The notes under the pieces are model-generated. The model was given only the letters and a program-made list of their open reading frames with translations. It was not told the origin of the DNA and did not search any database. Shown here piece by piece: positions 51,928 to 60,013 of a DNA stretch of 64,000 nt. The stretch's first letter is position 1. Every line of letters starts with the position of its first letter. The stretch is from CAYWEM01 sp964457225 (GTDB taxonomy: Bacteria; Acidobacteriota; Aminicenantia; UBA2199): the NCBI GenBank assembly GCA_964457225.1, contig CAYWEM010000001.1, positions 372,001 to 436,000 on the forward strand, given 5' to 3'. Made by a program: the position numbers and the translations under genes.

Positions 51928-51956
51928 ATTTTATAAAAAAAAAAACTCATAGTCAA
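51928..51956 (-). promoter_or_regulatory. Promoter of the B12-domain/M23 operon, near-leaderless
   Basis: Minus strand: TTGACT (51951-51956), 17 bp, TAAAAT (51928-51933). The ATG at 51918 is nine bases past the -10 box; no ribosome site lies between. Confidence 0.65.
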
Positions 51957-51963
51957 GGATTGC

Positions 51964-51991
51964 TTGACAGCTTTCCGTATTTAATGATATT
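51964..51991 (+). promoter_or_regulatory. Promoter of the acidic response-regulator gene
   Basis: TTGACA (51964-51969) with GATATT (51986-51991) 16 bp on. It is back to back with the promoter at 51928-51956, so the two -35 boxes lie seven bases apart. Confidence 0.5.
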
Positions 51992-52018
51992 TATTTAAAG
52001 CTCAGAAGGAGGTAGAAG

Positions 52019-53452
52019 ATGAACCAGAAAACGATCGTACTGGCCGACAGCAGTTATACCATCCGCAGGATCGTTGAACTTTCATTTTCAGAAGAAGAAA
52101 GTGTAAAAGTCGTTTGTTTTGAAAACGGTTCCAACCTGCAGGAGCAACTCCCCCTGTTAAAACCGGAAATAGTGATAGTTGACATCAAGCTGCCTGAGGT
52201 CTCCGGCTACGAGATATGCAGGCAGATCAATCAGCATCCCGAGCTGCGTCACACTCTGGTCTACCTGATGAAGGGCGGTTTTGAGCCCGTTAACGAGGAA
52301 GCACTGTCCGGACTGCAGTTTGAAGATATAATCACCAAGCCTTTCGATTCAAACGTGCTGATGCAGACTATAATGAAAAAAATGGCCGCTGCGGCTGTTG
52401 CATCCCCGGCTCCGGAAATGGAACTACCCGAAGAAAAAGAGCTGATGCCTGAATCCATGCCCGAGGAAATCCCCGAAATGCCGGAAATCGAACCTGCGGC
52501 AGTGGAAAGTGATGAAGAACTGTTGTCTTTTTCCGAATTGAGAAAAGAATTCTCAGCCCAGGACAGTATTCCCGATGACTTGCTTACTGAAACCAGGTCC
52601 ATACTGAGTGATGAAGTTCAGCCTTCTGAGGAGATCACCCAGGGAGCACAACCATCCAGAGAAGATTTCCTGGCTCCGGAGAGTGAAGACCAGTTCATTA
52701 ACCCCTTTTTGGATGATGACAGCGAACCGGCAACCGGGCTTGAAGAACCCGAATCAGCCCCTCGGACGGAGGGGCAGGCTGAACCCGGGCCTGAAAGCGA
52801 AGTTGAAGCCGAACAAATCGCACCGCCCCCGATACCGGGTTCGGCACTTGAGGAGGATATCCCCAAAGATTTCATGTCTTCGGCTTTTTTAGATGAAGAA
52901 GAACAGGATGCAAAACCTGAGCTGGTAACTTTCGCCGAAGAATCCCACGACGACCTAAAGCCGGTGGGCATAGATTTCCCGCTTGAAGAACCGGCCCCTG
53001 CCGTCGCCGACCTGGAATCTCAGGAAACCGGGCCGACCGAAGCCGTTGATGACTGGATGAGTTCCTTCCAGGATGACCAGCCTGCGACCGCTTCTGAAAA
53101 AATCAGCTTCGTTGATCAGGATGAAAACGAACCCTTCCTGGCTGAATCGGAAAAGAACTACCACGATAAAATCCAGCAGGAAGAAGAGCCTGAAACCCCA
53201 CCGGAAGAAGATTTTCCGCAGGTTACTGCAAGCCCGGCCACCGCTGAATTCAAGGTTGAAACCTCCGTTGCCGGTGTCTCGTCCCCCCCCGAGATCATGT
53301 CAGTGGATGAGCGTGACGAAATGCTCAGAAGCATCGAAGAAAAGATGACCATCGCGGTCAAGGAAATGCTCTGGGAAATATTGCCCGCCCTGGCTGAAAA
53401 AATGATCAGGGAAGAAATCGACAAAATCAACTCAACTATAAAAGAAAGCTGA
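52019..53452 (+). CDS. Response regulator with long acidic linker
   Basis: A 477-residue protein. Residues 1-125 are a receiver domain (IVLADSSYTIRRIVELSFSE; phosphorylated Asp in IVIVDIKLPEVSGYE; conserved Lys in IITKPFDS). Residues ~130-420 are a low-complexity stretch very rich in Glu, Asp, Pro and Ser, expected to be unfolded. The last ~45 residues form an amphipathic helix (RDEMLRSIEEKMTIAVKEML ... REEIDKINSTIKES). There is no DNA-binding or enzyme output, so it likely acts by protein contact. AAGGAGG precedes the ATG; valS follows 25 bp after the stop. Confidence 0.8.
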   Translation: MNQKTIVLADSSYTIRRIVELSFSEEESVKVVCFENGSNLQEQLPLLKPEIVIVDIKLPEVSGYEICRQINQHPELRHTLVYLMKGGFEPVNEEALSGLQFEDIITKPFDSNVLMQTIMKKMAAAAVASPAPEMELPEEKELMPESMPEEIPEMPEIEPAAVESDEELLSFSELRKEFSAQDSIPDDLLTETRSILSDEVQPSEEITQGAQPSREDFLAPESEDQFINPFLDDDSEPATGLEEPESAPRTEGQAEPGPESEVEAEQIAPPPIPGSALEEDIPKDFMSSAFLDEEEQDAKPELVTFAEESHDDLKPVGIDFPLEEPAPAVADLESQETGPTEAVDDWMSSFQDDQPATASEKISFVDQDENEPFLAESEKNYHDKIQQEEEPETPPEEDFPQVTASPATAEFKVETSVAGVSSPPEIMSVDERDEMLRSIEEKMTIAVKEMLWEILPALAEKMIREEIDKINSTIKES

Positions 53453-53477
53453 ACCAACCGCACTTCAGGAGCGTCCC

Positions 53478-56123
53478 GTGAGCGAGCAAGCACCATTGAA
53501 CAAATCTTACAACCACTTGGAAGCTGAACAGGGCTGGTACCTCAAATGGCATGAGGCTGGCCTTTTTCAGGCCGACCCCCAGGCCCAGGGCACCCCTTTT
53601 TCAATGATCCTGCCCCCGCCTAATGTAACCGGTTCCCTGCACATGGGTCACGCCCTGACCTTCACCCTGCCGGATATCATCGCCCGGCGCCGTAAAATGC
53701 TGGGCCAGAACGTACTATGGTTGCCCGGGGTCGATCATGCCGGTATCGCCACCCAGATGGTGGTGGAAAAAAACCTTCAGAAAGAAGGTCGGCCCGGACG
53801 CGAGGATATGGGTCGCGATAAATTCCTCGAACTGGTCTGGGACTGGAAGGAAAAAGCCCAGCAGCAGATACTCGAACAGGTAAAAAAACTGGGGCTGTCT
53901 CTGGACTGGAGCCGCATGAAGTTTACCCTGAGCCCGGAAATGAGCCGGGTGGTCAGCCGGGTCTTCGTCAATCTTTATGAACAGGGACTGATTTACCGCG
54001 GCACTTACATGGTCAACCGCTGTCCCTCATGCCGCACGGTGCTTTCCGATCTGGAAGTAGAACACAAGGAACTCCAGGGTGAACTGGTCTACCTGCGCTA
54101 CCCGGCGGCAGACGCCTCCGGCCGCTTCATCACCGTGGCCACCACCAGGGCCGAGACCATGCTCGGTGACGTGGCCGTGGCTGTAAACGGCAATGACCCG
54201 CGTTACCAAGACCTGATCGGTCGCAACCTGGAGCTGCCCCTGACCGGGCGGATCATTCCGGTTATCGCTGATGACGAAGTGGACAGGGAATTCGGCAGCG
54301 GCGCGGTGAAGATCACCCCGGCCCATGACCCCTTCGATTACAAGCTGGCCCTGCGCCACGGCCTGGAAAAAATCGAGGTCATCGACGGCCGGGGCCTGAT
54401 GTCCGGCCCGATCCCGGAGCAATACCGCGGCCTGGACCGCCTGGAATGCCGACGCAGGATCACAGCCGACCTGGAAAAAGCCGGCCTGGTTGAAAAACGA
54501 ATCCCTCACCTGCACGGAGTCGGTCACTGCCAGAGATGTGAAACCATGGTCGAGCCGCTGCTTTCGGAGCAGTGGTTTTTAAAGACCTCCGACCTGGCCG
54601 GCCCGGCCATCAACGCCGTGGAAAAGGGTGAGATAGTTTTTATTCCCGACAAGTGGAAAAAGGTCTACTTCAATTGGATGTACAACATCCAGGACTGGTG
54701 CATCTCCCGCCAGCTGTGGTGGGGCCATCGTATCCCGGCCTTTACCTGCGCCGCCTGCGGCCGCCTGCAAGTCAGCGTAGATCCCCCGGCCGCCTGCCCG
54801 GACTGCCGGGCCGAGGACTGGAGGCAGGACGAGGACGTACTCGATACCTGGTTTTCTTCCGCGCTCTGGCCCTTCAGCACCCTGGGCTGGCAGGACGACA
54901 GCGCCGATTTCAAGACCTATTACCCCACTACCCTCATGGCCACCGGTTTTGACATCATTTTCTTCTGGGTGGCCCGCATGATCATGATGGGCCTCCATTT
55001 CACCGGAGAGGTTCCTTTCCGCGAAGTTCTGATAAACGGCCTGATCCGGGATGAAAAAGGCCGGAAGATGAGCAAAACCAAGAACAACGTGGTTGACCCG
55101 CTGGTCATAATCTCAGAATACGGGGCCGACGCCCTGCGCTTCTGCCTGGCCGTGCAGGCCGTGCCCGGCATGGACATCGCCCTCTCGATCGACCGCATCC
55201 GTGGTTACAAGGCTTTTGCCAACAAGATATGGAACGCATCGCGTTTCGTGCTGATGAACCTTCGTACTGATGAACGGGAACTGGACCGTGAACTGCTTGA
55301 GGGGCTGGGGCAAACCGACCGCTGGCTGCTGCACGGCCTGAACAACCTGGTGGAAAAGGTCAACCGTCTGATGGACGATTACCGCTTGTTTGAAGCCGCC
55401 GACCTGATTTACCATTTCTTCTGGGACGAATTCTGCGACTGGCACCTGGAATTCGCCAAGAACGATACCGAAACAGTTGAGACGCGTTCGGTCCTGCGTC
55501 ATGCCCTGGCCGTGCTGTTGAAGCTGCTGCATCCCTTCATGCCCTACATCAGCGAGGAAATCTGGCAGAAGCTGCGATGGGAAACAGAGCCTTCCTTCCT
55601 GCTGCAGACCCCTTTTCCCCAGTTTGACAGCCGGCTGGTCTTCCTGGAAGATTTTGACCAGGTTGAAACCTTGAAAAGCCTGATAAGCGAAACCCGCAGA
55701 ACCCGCACCGAGAACCGTATCGACCCCAACAAGCGGGTCAGGATATCCCTGCTGCCGGACAGCCGGGATCGCGGCCGGGTCATGCAGGATTTACTGAAGT
55801 ACTTCGATTTCCTGACCCGCAGCAGCGGCACGGAGATCATCGATCAGCGGCCGGAAGATCTAAAGGGATTCAAAGGTCTGCTCAGCGGCTGGGAAATAAT
55901 CCTGCCCTTTGACGATGAAGCCGACCGCCTGGCCGAATTGGGACGCCTGCAGAAGGAACTGGAACAAGTCGAACGCCAGGCGGCCGATACCGAGGCCAAG
56001 ATCGGCAACCAGGCCTTCGTCAGCCGGGCCCCGGCTGAAGTGGTGCTCAAGACCAAGCAGAACCTGCAGGCCGCCCTGGAAAAGAAGCAGAAACTTCAGA
56101 AGACCATTGCCGACCTCTCCTGA
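53478..56123 (+). CDS. valS: Valyl-tRNA synthetase
   Basis: An 881-residue class I synthetase charging tRNA-Val. The HIGH-type motif is GSLHMGHALTF (about 45-55), the KMSKS-type motif is GRKMSKTKNNVVDP, and the editing (CP1) domain lies between them with TTRAETMLGDVAVAVN and GSGAVKITPAHDPFDY. GFDIIFFWVARM and the C-terminal coiled coil (LGRLQKELEQVERQAADTEA) are typical. The start is a GTG, preceded by AGGAGCG. Length is normal. Confidence 0.97.
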   Translation: MSEQAPLNKSYNHLEAEQGWYLKWHEAGLFQADPQAQGTPFSMILPPPNVTGSLHMGHALTFTLPDIIARRRKMLGQNVLWLPGVDHAGIATQMVVEKNLQKEGRPGREDMGRDKFLELVWDWKEKAQQQILEQVKKLGLSLDWSRMKFTLSPEMSRVVSRVFVNLYEQGLIYRGTYMVNRCPSCRTVLSDLEVEHKELQGELVYLRYPAADASGRFITVATTRAETMLGDVAVAVNGNDPRYQDLIGRNLELPLTGRIIPVIADDEVDREFGSGAVKITPAHDPFDYKLALRHGLEKIEVIDGRGLMSGPIPEQYRGLDRLECRRRITADLEKAGLVEKRIPHLHGVGHCQRCETMVEPLLSEQWFLKTSDLAGPAINAVEKGEIVFIPDKWKKVYFNWMYNIQDWCISRQLWWGHRIPAFTCAACGRLQVSVDPPAACPDCRAEDWRQDEDVLDTWFSSALWPFSTLGWQDDSADFKTYYPTTLMATGFDIIFFWVARMIMMGLHFTGEVPFREVLINGLIRDEKGRKMSKTKNNVVDPLVIISEYGADALRFCLAVQAVPGMDIALSIDRIRGYKAFANKIWNASRFVLMNLRTDERELDRELLEGLGQTDRWLLHGLNNLVEKVNRLMDDYRLFEAADLIYHFFWDEFCDWHLEFAKNDTETVETRSVLRHALAVLLKLLHPFMPYISEEIWQKLRWETEPSFLLQTPFPQFDSRLVFLEDFDQVETLKSLISETRRTRTENRIDPNKRVRISLLPDSRDRGRVMQDLLKYFDFLTRSSGTEIIDQRPEDLKGFKGLLSGWEIILPFDDEADRLAELGRLQKELEQVERQAADTEAKIGNQAFVSRAPAEVVLKTKQNLQAALEKKQKLQKTIADLS

Positions 56124-56865
56124 GCGCCTCAATTACCGGCATTTGCCGGTCTGCGGCTCCACCAACAGCTGGGCCCGGGACAACCTGGCATCTCTGCTCA
56201 ACCAGCTGCCGACGGTCATCAGCGCACCGGGCCAGAGTGCCGGTCGCGGCCGAGACGGCCGCGCCTGGCATTCACCGCCCGGCCAGGGGCTCTACTGCAC
56301 CATGGTGTTCAGGGCGGAGCCCCGTCCCGGCTGGCAGCTGATTCCCCTGGCCGCCGGCCTGGCGGTCATCGACAGCCTGGCCGCCGCCAGCGGCGCCGAC
56401 TTCGTCCTGAAATGGCCCAATGACGTGCTCTGGCAGGAAAAAAAGATCGCCGGGGTTCTGTGTGAAAGCCTGGTGCGGGAAAACGAGATAATCTGCCTCT
56501 GCGGCATCGGCATCAACCTCAACCAGGCCGAGGCTGATTTCCCCTCCGACATCAGCGGCCGGGCCGTCTCCCTGAGACTGATCAGCGGCCGCCGACACCA
56601 GGCCGGGGAACTGATTACGGTACTGGCGGAAAACTTCTTCAGCCTGCTGAACCGGGCAGGCTGGGAAGAACTGGTCCTGCAGAGAGCCCGCCGGGCCGGA
56701 TCCGCCCTGCTGGGCCGCGAGATCAGCTTCAACCTGCGCGGAGAGCTCATACAGGGCCGTTTCGCCGGACTGGCCGACGACGGCGGCCTGCTGCTGGAAA
56801 CCCCGGCCGGCCGGCAAACCTTCCTGGCCGGCGAATTCGAATTGGGGCCAGGTCTAAACATTTGA
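56107..56865 (+). CDS. birA: Biotin--[acetyl-CoA-carboxylase] ligase, no DNA-binding domain
   Basis: A biotin protein ligase of ~252 residues that attaches biotin to carboxylase carrier proteins. It has the biotinyl-AMP loop AGRGRDGRAWHSPPG, LKWPNDVLW, KIAGVLCES and GIGINLNQ, plus an SH3-like C-terminal domain (ISFNLRGELIQGRFAGLADD). The N-terminal winged helix of repressor-type BirA is absent (class I ligase). No ATG or GTG lies before the first motif; the best start is TTG at 56107, overlapping valS by 17 bp. A start further inside the valS frame is possible but unlikely. Confidence 0.88.
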   Translation: MPTSPERLNYRHLPVCGSTNSWARDNLASLLNQLPTVISAPGQSAGRGRDGRAWHSPPGQGLYCTMVFRAEPRPGWQLIPLAAGLAVIDSLAAASGADFVLKWPNDVLWQEKKIAGVLCESLVRENEIICLCGIGINLNQAEADFPSDISGRAVSLRLISGRRHQAGELITVLAENFFSLLNRAGWEELVLQRARRAGSALLGREISFNLRGELIQGRFAGLADDGGLLLETPAGRQTFLAGEFELGPGLNI

Positions 56866-56896
56866 CAAAAGTCACATTTGCCGGCAGGCCGGAACA

Positions 56897-56925
56897 TTGC
56901 CGCTGTCGGATCGTTGTGCTATAAT
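56897..56925 (+). promoter_or_regulatory. Promoter of tRNA-Thr
   Basis: TTGCCG (56897-56902), 17 bp, TATAAT (56920-56925). The tRNA begins 10 bases after the -10 box. Confidence 0.75.
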
Positions 56926-56935
56926 TGCCTCCCGG

Positions 56936-57008
56936 GCCGATGTAGCTCAGCCGGTAGAGCGCTTGATTCGTAATCAAAAGGTCGGCGGTTCGATTCCGCC
57001 CATCGGCT
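56936..57008 (+). tRNA. tRNA-Thr, anticodon CGT
   Basis: The cloverleaf folds by eye. Acceptor stem GCCGATG (56936-56942) pairs with CATCGGC (57001-57007), D stem GCTC/GAGC, and the anticodon loop TTCGTAA has CGT at 56969-56971. The T arm GGCGG/CCGCC encloses TTCGATT, and the discriminator base is T at 57008. CCA is not encoded. The bottom pair of the anticodon stem is mismatched (C27-A43), as in other tRNA-Thr(CGT). Confidence 0.96.
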
Positions 57009-57047
57009 GTTTTTATCCTCTTGCGAAATACCCTGGCAGGCTTAGAT

Positions 57048-58583
57048 TCAATCAACAGGCGCCTTTACTTTTTTCAATCTCTGGAACGCCTGGTAATTTT
57101 TCAGAAGTTTAGATACTGCTGTCCTGCTGAAAAACCTGATGAGCCGAAAGGTATTGAGCAGTTTTGAACCATATGCCTTGTGCAGTAAAACTAGAAATGA
57201 AAGCGGTTTTAACAACACTGTATTTAAGAACATGAAAAAACTTATGAGCAACCTGACCAGGCGTCTGTTACGATGCTTCGCGAAGTACTCGATCATTGCA
57301 ACCGGCAGTGTAGGCGCCATGCTTATCAGCTTGTTGAGAGTGGTCGAAGCCAGTTGTCCGTAATTGTCCACTCTCGGGTCGGTGAAAGGCAGGCCATCTG
57401 CTTTGGCCCTTTTGTGCAATTCGGTTCCCTGGTAAAAACACAATGAAAAAACTTGCAGCTGATACGGTTTGGGAATATGAAGAATTACTTTGAGCGTTTC
57501 CAGCACATCTTCCTCAAATTCATATGGATTATCAAGAATTACATCGTAATATGCAGACAAGCCCAATTCTTTTATCATTTCTATTCTGCTGAGAAACATT
57601 TCGCTGGTGGTATTTCGCTTGAAAACCTCGCGGTTGACTCGATCACTTCCCGATTGCAGGCCTAGTAAGACCATAATCAAGCCGGCTTCTTTGAGGAGAA
57701 GCAGGTTTTCTCTGTTGATATGGCGCGGAGTTGTCCGAATTACAAAAGGAACATTTATCTTACTGCGGTACTCGCGGGCAAATTCACGGATCCATTCATT
57801 GTTGTAGGTTAGAAAACAATCATCCTGAATGTTCAAAGTGAAGCAATCACTGAATTCCGAGATGATTTCAGAAATTTCATTGATAACTGAAGTAACGGAT
57901 CTTTTTCTCACGGGGTACTTTTCATACAATTCCTTTAATGCCGAATTGCAGCAATAGGTGCAAGAAAAAGGACATCCCCGCGTGGTAATTACATTTGGAA
58001 AGGTTCCATTGTATCGGGAAATGGACCTGAACAATCTCTTGTCGACTTGCAGCAGCTTTTTTTTTCTGACCACGTACATGTTCCTGGGCAGATGCCCCGG
58101 AAAAGGAAACACATCGATATTTGCTTCAAGCGGTCTGGGAGGATTCAGCTTGACCTGATCATCCTGCTTAAGGCAAATTCCGGTGATTTCACTGAAATCC
58201 CGCTGCTCTTCAAGGCAGCGCAACAGTTCCAGGAAGGTATGTTCGCCTTCTCCTCTGACCGCGATATCACAAAACATCAGGCATTCATCAGGAGCAATGG
58301 TGGCATGAATTCCGCCGAAGACCAGGGGAATTCCCTTGAAGCGAGATCTGAATTCTCTGGCAAACTGGCAAGCTCGAAAAAACTCATAGGACATGAGGCT
58401 GATGCCGACTACATCAATTCTGTTTTCTGCTATGAATTCAAAAATTGCGGCATCAGAGCTGCAATCGGGGTCAGTCTGCAGTATCAGGCTGCTTTTGTAA
58501 TTATTGGCCTCCAAGAAAGCATGGATGTATTTTGCTCCAATGATGTCTGCGTTATCCTGAAAAGAAATGATCGCAATGTTCAA
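57048..58583 (-). CDS. B12-binding-domain radical SAM protein
   Basis: A 511-residue class B-type radical SAM enzyme. The N-terminal ~140 residues are a B12-binding-like Rossmann domain (DVVGISLMSYEFFRAC, LVFGGIHATIAP, RGEGEHTFLELL). The SAM/[4Fe-4S] motif is TTRGCPFSCTYCCNSA (about 205-220), followed by a TIM-barrel half with LLGLQSGSDRVNREVFKR and YDVILDNPYEFEEDVLETL. The C-terminal ~100 residues are hydrophobic/basic and may sit on the membrane. I prefer the TTG at 58583, six bases after GGAG; a TTG at 58595 would include that site. The gene is clearly AT-richer than its surroundings, a sign of transfer. Target molecule unknown. Confidence 0.85.
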   Translation of the reverse strand: MNIAIISFQDNADIIGAKYIHAFLEANNYKSSLILQTDPDCSSDAAIFEFIAENRIDVVGISLMSYEFFRACQFAREFRSRFKGIPLVFGGIHATIAPDECLMFCDIAVRGEGEHTFLELLRCLEEQRDFSEITGICLKQDDQVKLNPPRPLEANIDVFPFPGHLPRNMYVVRKKKLLQVDKRLFRSISRYNGTFPNVITTRGCPFSCTYCCNSALKELYEKYPVRKRSVTSVINEISEIISEFSDCFTLNIQDDCFLTYNNEWIREFAREYRSKINVPFVIRTTPRHINRENLLLLKEAGLIMVLLGLQSGSDRVNREVFKRNTTSEMFLSRIEMIKELGLSAYYDVILDNPYEFEEDVLETLKVILHIPKPYQLQVFSLCFYQGTELHKRAKADGLPFTDPRVDNYGQLASTTLNKLISMAPTLPVAMIEYFAKHRNRRLVRLLISFFMFLNTVLLKPLSFLVLLHKAYGSKLLNTFRLIRFFSRTAVSKLLKNYQAFQRLKKVKAPVD

Positions 58584-58611
58584 AACGTTCTCCAATAGAA
58601 ATTATGGCAAA

Positions 58612-58641
58612 ATAATAATTCATTATGTCATTTTATGTCAA
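58612..58641 (-). promoter_or_regulatory. Promoter of the B12/radical SAM gene
   Basis: Minus strand: TTGACA (58636-58641), 18 bp, TATTAT (58612-58617). Confidence 0.6.
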
Positions 58642-58644
58642 GCT

Positions 58645-59120
58645 GCTTTCATGTTTTTGCATTACTTCTGATAAAATTCAATCCAGACCAGTATAATGCA
58701 GATTAAAGATGGATAATGATCTTATTGATGATTTTAAATAACACATCAAATGATTGTAATTTCAATGTCATTTATTTAGATTGCACAATGATTGTTTTAA
58801 GAAATGATAATTTATTGCAAAACACCATCATTCAACATTGTATCACGCGGCATAGCAGCAAAATCGTTTTATAAAACTGTTTGAGGGTAGTCAAATAGAA
58901 CCTGAATCAGAATTTGATTCGAAATCAAATGACCATCATTCCAATCACTGCTATCCGCTTGAGCTTTTTCTGAACAACCACCCCGGCCTGCGGGAAACCA
59001 ATAATACTAAAACTCGCTTAAGTCCAGTTCGGTTTTTTTCGACTTTTATCCGCTGAAAGTGAAAATAGACTCCGGTCTATCATGAAATGATATGGCAGGC
59101 AATTTATAATTGCATTGGAT
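58645..59120. other. AT-rich non-coding stretch
   Basis: About 475 bp with no supported gene. It is the most AT-rich part of the window, with many short A/T runs. A perfect 8-bp inverted repeat with a 3-base loop (ATTTGATT CGA AATCAAAT) lies at 58912-58930. The short open frames seen around 59087-59340 lack family features and probably are not genes. Confidence 0.5.
58912..58930. repeat. Perfect inverted repeat in AT-rich intergenic region
   Basis: ATTTGATT (58912-58919) and AATCAAAT (58923-58930) around CGA. The centre TTCGAA is itself palindromic. It has the size of an operator; no T-run follows, so it is not a terminator. Confidence 0.45.
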
Positions 59121-59345
59121 GCGGGGCCCGGTGCCCCGCCTGTTCTTGGAATGGCCCGATTATGAAGACGGAGTCAGGGACTGGCCCTCAACTCCGGCCA
59201 ACCTGCCCCCACCCGGAGGCAAGGTGGCAAAGCCAGAGCCCGCCTTTGATCAGGCGGCGACCATGCGCGGGAAAACCTGCTGTTTTCCGCTTTTCACGGT
59301 TCCGGCTTGCTCCGGCCGGTCCTTTTTTCCGTCAATAGCAAGCAA
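59121..59345 (+). promoter_or_regulatory. Hairpin-rich leader, possible cis-regulatory RNA
   Basis: GC content rises sharply just before the unknown gene at 59366. Hairpins in order: GCGGGGC/GCCCCGC (59121-59139); GGAGT..AGGG/CCCT..ACTCC (about 59169-59197); CCACC/GGTGG around CGGAGGCAA, followed by CAAAGCC; CCGCC/GGCGG (about 59240-59255); and GGAAAAC/GTTTTCC (59270-59288). A C/T-run CCTTTTTTCC lies just before the ribosome site. No known riboswitch class fits, though the GGTGGCAAAGCC stretch faintly recalls c-di-GMP-I elements. Confidence 0.35.
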
Positions 59346-59365
59346 GTAAGCAAAGGAGGTTCAAC

Positions 59366-60013
59366 ATGAATGAGACGGAAAACAAACAGGTACAGGAAGT
59401 GAAGGGGATTTCAACATTTCTCTTTCGGCCCGAGGACGGCTTCAGCCAGGTCGAGGGCTACCAGCGGTTCCGGCAGGTAAAGGCCCTGTTCGCCTCAGCC
59501 TGGCGGAAAGTCCCCCAGACCCCGAGAGGCACGCCGCGGGAACTTTCAGCCTGGATGGAGAAACTGGGCCTGAAAAACCGGGAGAAATTCCTGCGCCGGC
59601 TGAAGCAGGATTACCCGCAGTTACGCCTTCCCTGGCCCCGGGAACTGCTCGAACTGCTGGGACTGCAACTGAGCGAACTGCACCAGGCCGTTTTGCTCGA
59701 CCAGAAAGAATTCGATTTTTTCCTGCCCCTGGCCGAAATACCCCGTTATTACCAGTGGCGGGCCATGGCCTGCATTTATCCCCTGGAAGAAATACCCGCC
59801 GGTCTGAACCAGGATCAGGCCATCGCCTTCGTGCAGTCAAGGAGACGGGCCTGTGAAAGCTACCCGGCCCTGATCAAGTTCCAGGATTTGAAACTGATCC
59901 TGGTCTATCCCCGCAGTCACAAGATCCGTTTTTATCGCCCCGGCCTGCACGTCGAAGAAAACCGGCTGGTTTTCAGCACCGACGGCCGCACTGTCGGCCG
60001 CCTGATAGTTTGA
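59366..60013 (+). CDS. Protein of unknown function
   Basis: A 215-residue soluble protein with no signal peptide or membrane span. It starts MNETENKQVQEVKGISTFLF after a strong AAAGGAGG. Features: FRPEDGFSQVEGYQRFRQVK, a helical middle (ELSAWMEKLGLKNREKFLRR, LLELLGLQLSELHQAVLLDQ), an acidic/aromatic stretch (EFDFFLPLAEIPRYYQWRAM) and a beta-rich end (LILVYPRSHKIRFYRPGLHV). Many Arg/Lys suggest nucleic acid contact, but I do not recognise a family. Base composition is GC-rich like the rest of the genome, unlike the segment just upstream. Confidence 0.7.
   Translation: MNETENKQVQEVKGISTFLFRPEDGFSQVEGYQRFRQVKALFASAWRKVPQTPRGTPRELSAWMEKLGLKNREKFLRRLKQDYPQLRLPWPRELLELLGLQLSELHQAVLLDQKEFDFFLPLAEIPRYYQWRAMACIYPLEEIPAGLNQDQAIAFVQSRRRACESYPALIKFQDLKLILVYPRSHKIRFYRPGLHVEENRLVFSTDGRTVGRLIV

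Noticed and set aside
59200..59280. c-di-GMP-I (GEMM) riboswitch
   Set aside because: GGTGGCAAAGCC is similar, but the CACGCACAGGGCAAACC half and the GAAA tetraloop helix are missing. A covariance-model hit would be needed.
59087..59349. Two overlapping short frames with CIGCGARC-type cysteines
   Set aside because: They run through the hairpin-rich leader, lack ribosome sites and compete with each other; more likely structured RNA.
57009..59365. Integrated element with att sites at the tRNA
   Set aside because: No integrase gene and no copy of the tRNA 3' sequence could be seen downstream; only composition suggests transfer.
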